Assembly: GCF_021117295.1 (NCBI RefSeq)
Contig: NZ_CP088247.1
Location: forward strand, 5,325,101-5,389,100
From: Methylorubrum sp. B1-46
GTDB lineage: Bacteria > Pseudomonadota > Alphaproteobacteria > Rhizobiales > Beijerinckiaceae
Reading direction: 5' to 3'
DNA length: 64,000 bases
Shown: in pieces, positions 1 to 9,205 of the stretch
How the letters are laid out: each line of letters begins with the position of its first letter
Numbering within the stretch: position 1 is the first letter of the stretch
Made by a program: the position numbers and the translations under genes
Notes under the pieces: model-generated
Database searches by the model: none
What the model saw: only the letters and a program-made list of their open reading frames with translations
Told to the model about the DNA's origin: nothing

Positions 1-3
1 CGA

Positions 4-26
4 GGCCGCCGGTCCTACCGGCGGCC
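4..26. repeat. GC-rich perfect hairpin at window edge
   Basis: A 10-bp perfect inverted repeat (GGCCGCCGGT / ACCGGCGGCC) is separated by three bases. No T-run follows on either side, so it is not a standard intrinsic terminator, but it could mark the end of a transcript entering from the left. The window begins three bases before it, so its context cannot be judged. Confidence 0.4.
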
Positions 27-58
27 GCTGCCGATCCGATCACGATCCGCAAAGCGGG

Positions 59-235
59 ATGACGATCGACAACGGCAATCATCCCGGCCCTTCCGGCAGC
101 CGCGCGCCGAGTCGAACGAGGTCGGTCAACCTCCTCATCGCCAGGGACCGGACCGACACAGGCCTGCGGACCTGCATCGAGGGCGCGATCCGGTTCGGCA
201 ACGAGGCGTCACGTCTCGCAATCGAGGCAAGCTAA
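59..235 (+). CDS. Possible small protein, 58 aa, coupled to serC
   Basis: This open frame runs from ATG 59 to a TAA that overlaps the next start (TAATG), which would couple it translationally to serC. The predicted protein has an amphipathic C-terminal half (residues about 24-58) and no motif I recognise. Codon third positions are GC-rich, but open frames of this length arise by chance at this base composition. The overlap is the main argument for it. The region could equally be the untranslated leader of serC. Confidence 0.3.
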   Translation: MTIDNGNHPGPSGSRAPSRTRSVNLLIARDRTDTGLRTCIEGAIRFGNEASRLAIEAS

Positions 236-1476
236 TGCGTTCGTGCTGTGACCTCTCTTCGGGCCAAGCCGCCGATGATGACGGCAACGGTCCTGTCGGG
301 ATCGGCCGGGCGGGTGCCGCGCCGGATCGCCCCGCCGCGCGCCCGCGCGTGCCTTACTTTTCGTCCGGCCCCACGACCAAGCGTCCCGGCTGGAGCCTCG
401 ATGCCCTCGCCGGCGCGGCGCTCGGCCGCTCACACCGCTCGGCCGCCGGCAAGGCCAAGCTCGCCGAGGCCATCGAGTTCACCCGCACGGTTCTGCGTGT
501 CCCCGCCGACTATCGCATCGGCATCGTCCCCGGATCTGACACCGGCGCTGTCGAGATGGCGATGTGGTCGATGCTCGGACCGAAGACCGTCGAGGTCATG
601 GCCTGGGATTCCTTCGGTGCCGAGTGGGTCACCGACGCCCTGAAAGAGCTCAAGATCGATCCGATCGTCCATGTCGGCGAGCATGGCATCCTGCCCAAGC
701 TCGACGCCATCGACACGAAAAAGAACGACGTCGTCTTCACCTGGAACGGCACCACCGCCGGCGTGAAGGTCCCGCACAGCGACTGGATCGCCGACGATCG
801 TGAAGGCATCACCATCTGCGACGCGACCTCGGCCGCCTTCGCGATGCCGCTGCCGTGGGACAGGCTCGATGTCGTCACCTATTCCTGGCAGAAGGTGATG
901 GGCGGCGAGGCCGCGCACGGCATGCTGATCCTCTCGCCGCGCGCGGTGGCGCGCCTGGAGAGCCACACGCCGGCCTGGCCGATCCCGAAGGTGTTCCGCC
1001 TGACCAAGGGCGGCCGGCTCATCGAGGGCATCTTCAAGGGCGACACCATCAACACGCCCTCGATGCTCGCGGTCGAGGACTACCTCGATACCCTGAAATG
1101 GGCCGAGCGCATCGGCGGCCTCGATGCACTGCACGCGCGGGCGGACGCGAACGCGCGGGCGGTCCACGCCTGGGTGGCGCGCACCCCCTGGATCGGCCAC
1201 CTCGCGGTGGATCCGGCGACCTACTCGAACACGGGCGTGTGCCTCGTGATCACCGACCCGGACGTGCTCGCCAAGGGCGACGCCGTGGTCAAGGCCGTCG
1301 CCGCCGGGATCGTCAGCCGCCTGGAGCGTGAGGGCGTGGCCTTCGATTTCGGCGCCTATCGCGACGCGCCGGCCGGGCTGCGGATCTGGTGCGGGGCGAC
1401 CGTCGAGACTTCCGACATCGAGGCGCTCACCTCCTGGCTCGACTGGGCCTTCGCCCAGGAAAAACAACGGATCTAG
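235..1476 (+). CDS. serC: Phosphoserine aminotransferase
   Basis: PLP-dependent aminotransferase (class V fold) that converts 3-phosphohydroxypyruvate and glutamate to O-phosphoserine, the second step of serine synthesis, in the cytosol. The conserved opening [12 protein letters not shown] begins at about residue 42. The core SHRS motif, the TWNGTT segment and the PLP-lysine context [14 protein letters not shown] are all present, as is the substrate loop TINTPSML. This is the longer alphaproteobacterial/archaeal subtype of SerC, about 390-400 residues. The first roughly 37 residues look unlike the family, so the true start may lie further in; ATG 235 is taken because it overlaps the upstream stop codon. 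serA is not adjacent: the next gene is a glutamate dehydrogenase, whose product glutamate is the amino donor for this enzyme. Confidence 0.93.
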   Translation: MRSCCDLSSGQAADDDGNGPVGIGRAGAAPDRPAARPRVPYFSSGPTTKRPGWSLDALAGAALGRSHRSAAGKAKLAEAIEFTRTVLRVPADYRIGIVPGSDTGAVEMAMWSMLGPKTVEVMAWDSFGAEWVTDALKELKIDPIVHVGEHGILPKLDAIDTKKNDVVFTWNGTTAGVKVPHSDWIADDREGITICDATSAAFAMPLPWDRLDVVTYSWQKVMGGEAAHGMLILSPRAVARLESHTPAWPIPKVFRLTKGGRLIEGIFKGDTINTPSMLAVEDYLDTLKWAERIGGLDALHARADANARAVHAWVARTPWIGHLAVDPATYSNTGVCLVITDPDVLAKGDAVVKAVAAGIVSRLEREGVAFDFGAYRDAPAGLRIWCGATVETSDIEALTSWLDWAFAQEKQRI

Positions 1477-1601
1477 ACCGCCTTTCGGCAAAGAGATGCT
1501 GGTCCGTACGGAAAATGCGCATCGGGTCAACGCCCGATTCTGATCGATCACATTCTGCGGCCTGGCAGGCTTGCGAAGATAAACTAAAGGAAATCCCGAA
1601 C

Positions 1602-2864
1602 ATGCAGGATGCGAAGATCTTCGATCAGGCGTTGGTGCGCCTGGACGATGCCGCGCGGCATCTCGAGCTCGATGCGGATGTGTTGGAAAAGCTCAAATAC
1701 CCCCGCGAGACGACCAAAGTCCGGCTGATGATCCGTATGGATGACGGATCGCGGAAATCATTCATGGCATGGCGCTGCCGCTACGACGACACGCGCGGCC
1801 CGACAAAGGGGGGCATCCGCTTCCATCCCGAGGCGACGGTCGAGGAAGTCGAGACGCTCGCCTTCTGGATGACGTTCAAATGCGCCGTGATGGATCTGCC
1901 CTATGGCGGTGGAAAGGGGGCCGTCCGCGTCGACCCTCGTACCCTGTCGAAGACTGAGCTGGAGCGGCTTTCCCGAGCCTACATTCAGGCTTTCGCCAAG
2001 GTCATCGGACCCGATCGCGACATTCCTGCGCCGGACGTCTACACGAACTCGATGGTCATGGGGTGGATGGCCGACGAATACGCGTCGATCATCGGCCAGC
2101 CGGCCCCCGCCGTGATCACCGGCAAGCCGATGGCGCTCGGCGGCTCGCTCGGGCGTGAGGACGCCACCGCACGCGGCGGCTACTACCTGGTCCGGTATCT
2201 CAAGGAGCGTCTGGGCCTGCCGTCTCGCGCACGCGTCGCGGTACAAGGCTTCGGCAACGCTGGGCAGCACATCGCCCGCCTCCTTGCCGAGGACGGACAC
2301 AAGATCGTGGCAATCTCCGACTCGCGCGGAGCGGTCTATTGCTCGGACGGCATCGATCCGGGCGCTGCCGTCCGGGCGAAGCAGGGCGGCAGCGTGACGT
2401 CGCTCGCCGGATCCGCGGGCGTCTCGGGGCTATCGAGCGACGACCTCGTCGCCGTGGAGTGCGACCTGCTCGTCCCGGCCGCAATGGAGGATATGATCCA
2501 CGAGGGCAACGCCTCCCAGGTCAAGGCCGGCGTCGTCCTCGAACTGGCGAACGGCCCCCTGACGCCGGAGGCGGATGCGATCCTCGGCCGTCGCGGCACC
2601 GTGGTCCTGCCGGACATCCTGGCGAATGCGGGCGGGGTCACGGTCTCGTACTTCGAGTGGGTCCAAAACCGTCAGGGCTACTACTGGCCGGTCGATGACG
2701 TGCATGCGCGCTTGCGGACGACGATGGAGCGTGAGGGCGACGCCATCTGGCGCTTGGCACAGGAGCGCAACCTCACTCTCCGAAGCGCAGCCTACGTCCA
2801 CGCGCTGGCCCGGCTCGCGAGCGCGATCGAGGCTCACGGGACGCAGCAATTCTTCACAAGCTGA
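1602..2864 (+). CDS. Glutamate dehydrogenase (Glu/Leu/Phe/Val family)
   Basis: Reversible oxidative deamination of glutamate to 2-oxoglutarate and ammonia; cytosolic, hexameric family, 420 residues as expected for the short subtype. The substrate loop GPTKGGIRFHP lies at residues 66-76, the catalytic-lysine motif PYGGGKG has its Lys at residue 105, and PAPDVYTN carries the proton-transfer Asp at about 145. A Rossmann dinucleotide motif (VQGFGNAGQH) follows, starting near residue 215. The start at ATG 1602 is preceded by AAAGGA; an upstream in-frame extension to 1389 overlaps serC and is not credible. The cofactor (NAD or NADP) cannot be read with certainty. It sits 126 bases after serC and 10 bases before the pseudouridine synthase gene. 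Confidence 0.93.
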   Translation: MQDAKIFDQALVRLDDAARHLELDADVLEKLKYPRETTKVRLMIRMDDGSRKSFMAWRCRYDDTRGPTKGGIRFHPEATVEEVETLAFWMTFKCAVMDLPYGGGKGAVRVDPRTLSKTELERLSRAYIQAFAKVIGPDRDIPAPDVYTNSMVMGWMADEYASIIGQPAPAVITGKPMALGGSLGREDATARGGYYLVRYLKERLGLPSRARVAVQGFGNAGQHIARLLAEDGHKIVAISDSRGAVYCSDGIDPGAAVRAKQGGSVTSLAGSAGVSGLSSDDLVAVECDLLVPAAMEDMIHEGNASQVKAGVVLELANGPLTPEADAILGRRGTVVLPDILANAGGVTVSYFEWVQNRQGYYWPVDDVHARLRTTMEREGDAIWRLAQERNLTLRSAAYVHALARLASAIEAHGTQQFFTS

Positions 2865-2874
2865 AGCGCTCGAC

Positions 2875-3837
2875 ATGTCCCTATCCATTCCCGGCTCGCA
2901 GAACCGCGCGCGGGGGAGGTTCGCAGCTCACTCGAGCCCTCCTCCTGTCAGTCTGCCGCGCGTTCTTTCGAAATTCGGCTTTTGCTCACGACGCTTGGCG
3001 GAGGCCCTGATCGAGAGCGGGCGGGTCCGCGTCGACGGCCGTGTGGTCCGCAATGCGGGCGTGCGCGTGGATCCCCAGCGCGCCGCGATCTGCGTCGATG
3101 GCCGCCGGCTCGTCTCCGCGGCAAAGGTCTACCTGCTGCTGAACAAGCCGCGTGGCTTGCTCACGACCTATGGCGACCCGCAAGGCCGCAAGACGGTCTA
3201 CGATTGTCTCGCCGGACACGACTTGCCGTTCCTCGCGCCGGTCGGACGACTGGACTGTGCCAGCGAGGGCCTGCTGCTCATGACCAACGATACGCGGTGG
3301 GCGCATCGTCTCCTCGATCCGGCCTCCAATGTCGATAAGGTCTACCATGTGCAGATCGACTGCCGGCCGGACGAGGCTCTCCTGTCCAGTTTACGAGAGG
3401 GCGCGGTGGATGATGGGGAGCGGCTCACCGCCAAATCGGTGGCCCCACTGCGTGTCGGCGAGCGTAACGCTTGGCTCGAGGTCGTCCTGAGTGAGGGCCG
3501 CAACCGTCAGATCCGACGCCTGATGGCACTCAACGGAGTCGGCGTGCTTCGGCTCGTGCGCGTCGCGGTCGCCGGCCTCCGTCTCGGCGATGTGAGAAAG
3601 GGCGCGTTCCGCCACCTGACCGATGCCGAGAGGTCATGCTTGGCGGCTGGTGGAAGGGCCGATAGCGTTCGCCGATCACCAATCGCAGAACGTGCCGAGA
3701 ATGGAAGGGAAACCCGCTCGGCAGAGCGCCGGCTCCGGCGATCCGTAGCAGCTTCTTCAATCCGTTCCGACACCGGACCAGACCTTCTGCGGATGCAGAC
3801 AGAGGGGGGGGTCGCGCTTGGAAGGCATCCGATTTGA
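2875..3837 (+). CDS. RsuA/RluB-family rRNA pseudouridine synthase
   Basis: Isomerises a uridine in ribosomal RNA to pseudouridine. An N-terminal S4 RNA-binding domain (residues about 24-75, [19 protein letters not shown]) precedes the catalytic domain, whose active-site motif is [16 protein letters not shown] with the nucleophilic Asp in GRLD. The RNRQIRRL motif near residue 220 is typical of the RsuA/RluB/RluE/RluF group. The last roughly 60 residues are Arg/Ser-rich and low in complexity. Which rRNA position it modifies cannot be read from sequence. The start at ATG 2875 lies 10 bases after the gdh stop; the longer upstream frame overlaps gdh and is rejected. Its stop codon overlaps the TTG start proposed for ispF. 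Confidence 0.9.
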   Translation: MSLSIPGSQNRARGRFAAHSSPPPVSLPRVLSKFGFCSRRLAEALIESGRVRVDGRVVRNAGVRVDPQRAAICVDGRRLVSAAKVYLLLNKPRGLLTTYGDPQGRKTVYDCLAGHDLPFLAPVGRLDCASEGLLLMTNDTRWAHRLLDPASNVDKVYHVQIDCRPDEALLSSLREGAVDDGERLTAKSVAPLRVGERNAWLEVVLSEGRNRQIRRLMALNGVGVLRLVRVAVAGLRLGDVRKGAFRHLTDAERSCLAAGGRADSVRRSPIAERAENGRETRSAERRLRRSVAASSIRSDTGPDLLRMQTEGGVALGRHPI

Positions 3838-4346
3838 CGCAGTTCGTGACCCGCCTCGGCACCGGCTTCGACGTTCACGCCTTCATGGAGGGCGACCATG
3901 TCTGGCTCGGCGGCGTGAAGATCCCCGCCGACCGCGGCGTGCTCGCCCATTCCGACGGCGACGTGGCCCTGCACGCGCTCACCGATGCGCTGCTCGGCGC
4001 CATCGCCGACGGTGATATCGGCACCCACTTCCCGCCCTCCGACGAGAAATGGCGCGGGGCGGCCTCGGATCAGTTCCTGGCTCATGCCTGCGAGCTGGTC
4101 CGCGCCCGAGGCGGCAGGATCGACCATCTCGATATCACCGTGCTGGCGGAAGCGCCGCGCATCGGCGCGCACCGCGAGAAGATCCGCCAGCGCATCGCCG
4201 AGATCGCCGGTGTGCCGCTCTCCTCGGTGTCGATCAAAGCGACGACCGCGGAGAAGCTCGGCTTCGTCGGCCGGGCCGAGGGCCTCGCCGCCCAGGCCGC
4301 CGCCACGGTGCGGCTCCCAGAGCCGGCTCCTTGCGAACTGGCGTGA
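3834..4346 (+). CDS. ispF: 2-C-methyl-D-erythritol 2,4-cyclodiphosphate synthase, stand-alone
   Basis: Cyclises CDP-methylerythritol 2-phosphate to MEcPP in the non-mevalonate isoprenoid pathway. The metal-site motif TGFDVHAF (Asp13, His15) and the third ligand His47 in [16 protein letters not shown] have the family's spacing. IGTHFPPSD and the C-terminal [16 protein letters not shown] motif are intact, and 170 residues is a normal length for IspF alone. In many alphaproteobacteria this domain is the C-terminal half of a fused IspDF; here no IspD sequence is seen in the 170 bases of open frame upstream. The start is either TTG 3834, overlapping the previous stop, or GTG 3846. It may be a second copy or a detached domain. 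Confidence 0.9.
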   Translation: MTQFVTRLGTGFDVHAFMEGDHVWLGGVKIPADRGVLAHSDGDVALHALTDALLGAIADGDIGTHFPPSDEKWRGAASDQFLAHACELVRARGGRIDHLDITVLAEAPRIGAHREKIRQRIAEIAGVPLSSVSIKATTAEKLGFVGRAEGLAAQAAATVRLPEPAPCELA

Positions 4347-4558
4347 TGGCAGGCCGGACTGGGAAGGGAATGGATCGGTCCAAGACCGGCCGCACTGGCG
4401 GAAGGCGGGCTTTGAGGGAGGCGGAGAGCCGTCGGCAGCGGCTCCCCCTTCGCGGTCGGACGCCTCGCCCGCGCCATCGATCGGGCCTGGGCCGCGACGG
4501 GCGAGGCAACGAACAGGCTCAAGGCGGCAACGGCGGATAGGATAAATCTGCGCTTCAA
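4082..4558 (-). CDS. Possible exported small protein with signal peptide, antisense to ispF 3' end
   Basis: Reading leftward from TTG 4558, whose TTG overlaps the TGA of the upstream stress-protein gene (TTGA), the frame starts with a textbook signal peptide: LKRRF, a hydrophobic stretch ending in ASPVAAQA, then a likely cleavage site. The remaining 130 residues are Pro/Ser/Arg-rich and from about 4346 run antisense to ispF, where open frames are common by chance. So the 5' part may be a genuine gene start whose tail has been lost or replaced. No family is recognised. The signal peptide and coupled start are real observations; the full extent is doubtful. Confidence 0.35.
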   Translation of the reverse strand: MKRRFILSAVAALSLFVASPVAAQARSMARARRPTAKGEPLPTALRLPQSPPSASAAGLGPIHSLPSPACHHASSQGAGSGSRTVAAAWAARPSARPTKPSFSAVVALIDTEESGTPAISAMRWRIFSRCAPMRGASASTVISRWSILPPRARTSSQA

Positions 4559-5373
4559 TGGCTCATGAAGCAGCAGACCGGGCAGCGTTCGAGGGCGTCG
4601 CGGGTGAACCCGCCGAAGATCCATTCCCGTAGCCGGGAACGGCCGAAGGCGCCCATCACGATCAGGTCGGCCTCCCGGCCCTGGGCGAATTCCAGGATGT
4701 CGTCGCTCTCCTGCCTGACCGGGCGCATGAGGTGGGCGGAGGCCGGGGCGCCGTGACGCCTGAGGTGGCCGGCCACGGCTTCGGCCCCATTCTGTGCCGC
4801 ATCGTCTCCCACCGTCGCGACGAACACCTCGTCCGCCTCGCGGAGGAAAGGCAGCGCTGCCGTCACGGCTCGCCGCGCCTCGGGCGTATCCTTCCAGGCG
4901 ACAACGATGCGAGTTCCCTTCACGTGGACCAGACGCGGCGGCGCGACGAGGACGGGCCGGCCCACCTCCATCAGGAACGGGCCGGGCGACACGCCGAGTC
5001 CACCCGTCTCCTCGTCGTCGGGTCCGCGCCGGCCGACCACGACAAGGTCGGCGCTGCGCGCCTGCTCAACGAGATGGGTGAAGGGCTTGGCGCGGGCGGC
5101 ATGCCACTCCGTCCGGATCCCGTCCCCGGCGCTGCGCTCGAACAGAGCCCGAGCCTGTTCCAGGATCTCGCGAACCTTGGCCTTGTTGCGTTCCTCTTGG
5201 TCGATGGCGTCGTCGGCGTCGCGAACCAGAATGGGCGCCGGCACTTCGCAGGCGGCCGCGCCGGTGAGGGTCGCGTCGAAGCGCCGGGCGAGACTGGCGG
5301 CGAGGCGCACCCGATCCGGTGATGCCGCGCCAAGGTCGGCGGAAACAAGGATATTCGCGTAGTCCATGGCCAT
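4555..5373 (-). CDS. Tandem-domain universal stress protein (UspA family)
   Basis: Cytosolic stress protein with two Usp domains in 272 residues. The first domain starts at MDYANILVSADL and carries DLVVVGRRGPDD; the second begins near KGTRIVVAWKDT and ends with the nucleotide-binding pattern DLIVMGAFGRSRLREWIFGG, which matches the ATP-binding G-2x-G-9x-G-S/T class. Such proteins affect survival under starvation, redox or metal stress. Its neighbour on the same strand, 87 bases upstream, is a metal P-type ATPase, suggesting shared stress control. The start could be either of two Met codons (5373 or 5367). Confidence 0.92.
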   Translation of the reverse strand: MAMDYANILVSADLGAASPDRVRLAASLARRFDATLTGAAACEVPAPILVRDADDAIDQEERNKAKVREILEQARALFERSAGDGIRTEWHAARAKPFTHLVEQARSADLVVVGRRGPDDEETGGLGVSPGPFLMEVGRPVLVAPPRLVHVKGTRIVVAWKDTPEARRAVTAALPFLREADEVFVATVGDDAAQNGAEAVAGHLRRHGAPASAHLMRPVRQESDDILEFAQGREADLIVMGAFGRSRLREWIFGGFTRDALERCPVCCFMSH

Positions 5374-5460
5374 CCACGTCTGTGTCGATACGGACAGGTG
5401 AAACCTCGCCTCGGCCTCACCGGCTCACCTTGATCCACCGCAAGGTCGATGGCACCGGCC

Positions 5461-7389
5461 TCATGCGCCGCGCGGGACGTCCTGCGTCGTCGGCTCGCCC
5501 CCATCCTGCGGGCCGCCGAGCGCGCGCAGGGCGTTGAGGATCACGGCGACGTCGATGATCTCCTGCAGCACCGCGCCCCGGAGGGGCGAGAGGTGTCCCA
5601 GAGCCGCTGCAACCATGCCGACGAGCGAAAGCCCGAGGCCGACCCATACGCTCTGCAGCGCGATGGCGCGGGCTCGCCGGGCGATGAGGATGGCCTGGGG
5701 CAGCGGCGCGAGGCTGTCGACCAATAGCACCACATCCGCAGCCTCGGCCGCGGCTGCCGCCCCTCGCGCCCCGAGCGCTATGCCGAGGTCGGCGGCCGCC
5801 AGTGCGGGCGCATCGTTGATTCCGTCGCCGACCATCATAACGGGACCGCTCCGTCGTTCGGCGGCCACGATGTCCGTCTTGGCCGCCGGATCGAGGTCTG
5901 CGGCGACGGCATCGACAGGCAGACCGGCGACGAGCGCCTCAGCGACGGCGCGCCGGTCGCCGGTCGCGAGCACGATCCGCTTGATGCCGCATTCGCGCAA
6001 AGCCGCGAGCGTTCTGCCGCCGTCGTTGCGCAACGGATCGACGAGTTCCAGGACGGCGACGGGCGCGCCTTCCACGGCAACCAGCACCGTCGCGGTCGCC
6101 GCCGCGGCGACGAGCCCGGCACCGTCTGGCGGCGGAAAGCGGACATCGTGCATCCGCATCAGGCGCGGACCGCCGACAAGAACATGCCGCCCCTCGACCC
6201 AGCCGCTCACGCCCTCGCCGGGAGACTCCGTGACGTTTTGGGGTTGCGACAGCACGAGGGCACGACGGCGCGCCTCCTCAACCAAGGCACGCGCTATCGG
6301 ATGGCCGGACGCTTGGTCGAGGGAGGCGGCCAGCCTCAGCGCCTCCACCGCGTCGTAGGGGCCGAAGGACCGCGTCGAGGTCAGCCGGGCCGAGCCGTGG
6401 GTCAGGGTACCAGTCTTATCGATGACCAGCACGCGGATCTCGGCCAAAGTCTCCAAGGCGCCGCCGCCCTTGATCAGGACGCCGTTGCCAGCCGCGCGCG
6501 AGAGGCCGGAAACGAGCGCGACGGGAACGGCCAAAATCAGCGGGCACGGCGTAGCGACCACCAGCACGGCCAACGCCCGGAGAGGATCCCCGCTGGCGGA
6601 CCAAGCGCCACCGGCCAGTAGGAGCGTGAGAGCAAGGAATGCGAGGCCGTAGCGGTCGGCCAGATGTGCCATGGGCGCCTTCCGGGCCTGGGCCGCCTCG
6701 ACCAGCCGGACGATGCCGGCATAGGTGCTATCCGCAGCCGGCCGTTCCGCCACCACGGTGAACGGCGTGCCTGCATTCACCGTCCCACTCAGCACCGGCT
6801 CGTTCGCCAGGAGGGTGATCGGCAGCGCCTCGCCGGTCAGGCTCGACCGGTCGAGAACGGCGCTGCCTCTGAAGACCCGCCCGTCCACCGGCACGACATC
6901 GCCGGCACGCACCAGGATATGGTCTCCCGGCGCCAGCGCCGCGAGGAGCACCTCCGTCAGCCCGCCGACGTCCTCGCGCAGGGCGGTCCGCGGCTGGCGT
7001 GCGACCAACGCCGTCATGGCCTTGCCGGCACGGCCTGCCGCGTAGGCTTCCAGCGATTGGCCTCCCGCGTACATCAGAGCGATGACGGCGCCGGTCAGCG
7101 GCTGAGACAGGGCGAGGGCGCCGCTCATAGAGAGCAGGGCAACGAGGTCGAGTCCGACGTCGCCCTTCGTCAGGCTTCTCACCACCTGGGTCACGAGCAC
7201 GACGAGGACTGCGAGGGTCACAACGGTCCAGGTCGTCGCCGCGAAGTGTGCATGCCCGAGGGCATGCGCTGACAGACCGGTGCTGAGGCCGAACAGCGGC
7301 ACAACCGCCAACCATCCCCTCAGCTGCGGCAACCAACCGACCACCGACCCTCGCATCTTTCGAAAGCCTGCGGCCGGTTTCGTCATCAT
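5461..7389 (-). CDS. Heavy-metal P1B-type ATPase with TPCP motif
   Basis: Inner-membrane ATP-driven metal-ion exporter, 642 residues from the chosen ATG 7389 (a second Met follows at 7386). The actuator motif is SLTGEALP, the phosphorylation site DKTGTLT, the nucleotide-domain motif SGHPIARAL and the hinge GDGINDAPAL. The transmembrane metal-site motif is TPCP (ATPCPLILAVPVAL) rather than CPC or SPC. TPCP is the signature described for the P1B-5 subgroup, whose studied members handle nickel and iron. There is no N-terminal CXXC metal-binding domain, and the C-terminus is a short hydrophilic tail without a haemerythrin domain. Substrate assignment from the motif is inference. A further 38 upstream in-frame residues are Arg-rich and unlike the family. 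Confidence 0.92.
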   Translation of the reverse strand: MMTKPAAGFRKMRGSVVGWLPQLRGWLAVVPLFGLSTGLSAHALGHAHFAATTWTVVTLAVLVVLVTQVVRSLTKGDVGLDLVALLSMSGALALSQPLTGAVIALMYAGGQSLEAYAAGRAGKAMTALVARQPRTALREDVGGLTEVLLAALAPGDHILVRAGDVVPVDGRVFRGSAVLDRSSLTGEALPITLLANEPVLSGTVNAGTPFTVVAERPAADSTYAGIVRLVEAAQARKAPMAHLADRYGLAFLALTLLLAGGAWSASGDPLRALAVLVVATPCPLILAVPVALVSGLSRAAGNGVLIKGGGALETLAEIRVLVIDKTGTLTHGSARLTSTRSFGPYDAVEALRLAASLDQASGHPIARALVEEARRRALVLSQPQNVTESPGEGVSGWVEGRHVLVGGPRLMRMHDVRFPPPDGAGLVAAAATATVLVAVEGAPVAVLELVDPLRNDGGRTLAALRECGIKRIVLATGDRRAVAEALVAGLPVDAVAADLDPAAKTDIVAAERRSGPVMMVGDGINDAPALAAADLGIALGARGAAAAAEAADVVLLVDSLAPLPQAILIARRARAIALQSVWVGLGLSLVGMVAAALGHLSPLRGAVLQEIIDVAVILNALRALGGPQDGGEPTTQDVPRGA

Positions 7390-7562
7390 CCGCCCCGACT
7401 CGGTTGGTTGCTCGTCACTCAGGTGCGCCCGGCCAATCTTGCGGGACCTTGCGGTCGTGCGACGTAGCCGAACGATTGCGTCCCGATCGCTGTCCGGGCG
7501 CAAAAAGGAACGACGTAACGGCCTGCGCGTCTACCTGCGAGAGATGCAAGCGAGGATGCACG

Positions 7563-7844
7563 ATGTCGATCTTTCAGATCCGTCAGGGCGGAACAGGCGC
7601 GATCCTCTGGACGGGTGAAGCCGCGAACGAGATCCAAGCCATGGATGCGATGGCGCATGAGGCCGGCTATCGTGACCGATCCGATCTCCCGCAGAGCCTC
7701 GGCCGCGGCATGAAGGTCGAAGCGCTTTCGTTCAACACACCGCCGCTACATACGTCCGCTGGCCGCACGCTGGGCGGCAGGGCCGGCCAAGTCGTGATGG
7801 GCACCGCGATCAACGATCGTAACCTCGGCCGGGCAGCAGGCTAG
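7563..7844 (+). CDS. Hypothetical protein, 93 aa
   Basis: A 93-residue protein beginning MSIFQIRQGGTG, starting at ATG 7563 with a purine-rich GCGAGGATG about eight bases upstream. The N-terminal 50 residues (including ILWTGEAANEIQAMDAMAHEAGY) have the composition of a folded small domain; the C-terminus is less ordered. It has GC3-rich codon use like its neighbours. It is divergent from the P-type ATPase gene, so the two may share a control region at 7390-7562. No function is assigned. Confidence 0.7.
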   Translation: MSIFQIRQGGTGAILWTGEAANEIQAMDAMAHEAGYRDRSDLPQSLGRGMKVEALSFNTPPLHTSAGRTLGGRAGQVVMGTAINDRNLGRAAG

Positions 7845-7872
7845 CACCAGGGGTGCTGTGCTTGCCCGCTGG

Positions 7873-8064
7873 CTATTGGGACGCCTCCGGCCTGTGCCTT
7901 GTGAACCCGCGAGAAGCGGCGCGCTCAGCCGTTTCCCGTTTTTGCCGACACGCGACAGTGTCCATGAGCGCATCTGAGGTTGCTTGCCGAAGAGCAGCCA
8001 CGGCGTTGCCACGCGATCTCTCAAGGTACGGCTCGACGAGGGTATTCACCTCGTCCGACCTCAC
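7873..8064 (-). CDS. Possible small protein, 63 aa
   Basis: Reads from GTG 8064. The predicted protein is helical and resembles the composition of short stress-associated proteins common in methylobacteria (ALRQATSDALMDTVACRQKRETAERAA in its middle, then a Ser-Arg-Gly-Phe stretch). No clear ribosome-binding site is visible. The rest of the interval 7845-8271 shows no other convincing gene. Confidence 0.45.
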   Translation of the reverse strand: MRSDEVNTLVEPYLERSRGNAVAALRQATSDALMDTVACRQKRETAERAASRGFTRHRPEASQ

Positions 8065-8271
8065 CGCCGCTGCACACCCGATGCCTGGCCTATCGCTCTG
8101 ACGAGGAGCGGCGTTTGATGCAGGATCGGGGCCCTGATGAGGCCCATGTCATCGGCAGCGCCAAAGGGTGAACGCCTCGCTCACCACCATCCGTCTAACC
8201 TAACACCCGGTCGGACGACGGGCGCCTCCCTCGCCCCGCCCGCTCTGCCGGCGCGGCGTTTTTCCTGCGCG

Positions 8272-9123
8272 CTATCCGTCCGAGCGAAACGGGCTCGCGA
8301 AGCGCATCGGCTCGGTGCTCGTTTCGGCCTCGCCGGCTTTCTCGGCCACGAGCAGGATGTGGTATGGGCGGCGTGCCTCCACCGCGAGTGGCCGGAAGCC
8401 TGCCTGTCGCACCATTGCCTCCACGAGCGCCGTGTCGAAGACGTGGTGATGCAGGGCCCGAATCGCGAGGTTGGCGGCCGAGCGCTGCGCGAACGCCTCT
8501 GCTGTCGTGCCGCCCGGGTCGCGTCGCAGGTCGTGCAGCCGCAGGATCTCGGGGACGTGGGTGGTGTCGTCCTCGTCGGTGCTGCGATCGAAGTCCTCCA
8601 CGAGGTGGTCGAGACGGGTCACCGGCCGGCGATGATCGAAGGTTCCGTCCTTGTGCGGGACGATCAGGACGAGAAGACCGTCATCATTCAGCACGCGCCG
8701 CCACTCCTGAAGCGCCTTCAGCGGGTTGGCTGTGTGCTCGATGGTGTGGGAGGACAGAACGACATCGTAGCTGCCGCCCGCGATCGCGGGCAGCGCGGTG
8801 GCCTCGGCGATGTACTGCCGGCCGGCTGGGCGCGAGGGATCGAAGCGGAAGCTCGCGCCGGCATCGATCTCGCCCTCCCAGATCGTCCGGCTGGCGAAGT
8901 TGCAATTGTCGACGGTCGCCAGGATCGGGTAGGCGGGAAAGATGCCGCGCGCCTGGAAGGGTGCGCTCGGACCGCCGATCTCTAGGGCATGCTTCCCGAC
9001 GAATCGCTCGCGCAGAGCCCGGAAACTTTTCGCGCGGGGTTTGAGGATGCGACTGCCCACGCGCGCGAACAGGCCGGCCGCGCCCTCGGTCCGCACGACC
9101 GTCAGCACTTGGTTGATGATCAT
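8272..9123 (-). CDS. SAM-dependent methyltransferase (class I)
   Basis: A 283-residue class I methyltransferase. The SAM-binding motif I is HALEIGGPSAPF (residues about 45-56). The acidic and post-motif segments are YDVVLSSHTIEHTANP and LVLIVPHKDGTFDHRRP, the latter including a DHxRP signature that a second gene in this window shares in part. Substrate unknown. The start at ATG 9123 follows a GGGGGG-ATC purine run; a longer frame to 9186 adds an Arg/Gly-rich leader without family resemblance. It is on the same strand as the cytochrome c gene downstream of it in coordinates, but about 330 bases separate them. Confidence 0.85.
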   Translation of the reverse strand: MIINQVLTVVRTEGAAGLFARVGSRILKPRAKSFRALRERFVGKHALEIGGPSAPFQARGIFPAYPILATVDNCNFASRTIWEGEIDAGASFRFDPSRPAGRQYIAEATALPAIAGGSYDVVLSSHTIEHTANPLKALQEWRRVLNDDGLLVLIVPHKDGTFDHRRPVTRLDHLVEDFDRSTDEDDTTHVPEILRLHDLRRDPGGTTAEAFAQRSAANLAIRALHHHVFDTALVEAMVRQAGFRPLAVEARRPYHILLVAEKAGEAETSTEPMRFASPFRSDG

Positions 9124-9205
9124 GATCCCCCCGAGCCCGCGTCGAGCGGGACGGCCATGCTTACCCATCCTCAAATTGAGTGACAACGATCGCTGGCAGG
9201 AGCGC

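Noticed and set aside
248..643. Frame beginning [15 protein letters not shown] upstream of SerC homology, possible frameshift
   Set aside because: The start looks natural, but after about 30 codons it becomes a Ser/Arg-rich shadow. Without a relative's sequence a frameshift in serC cannot be shown.
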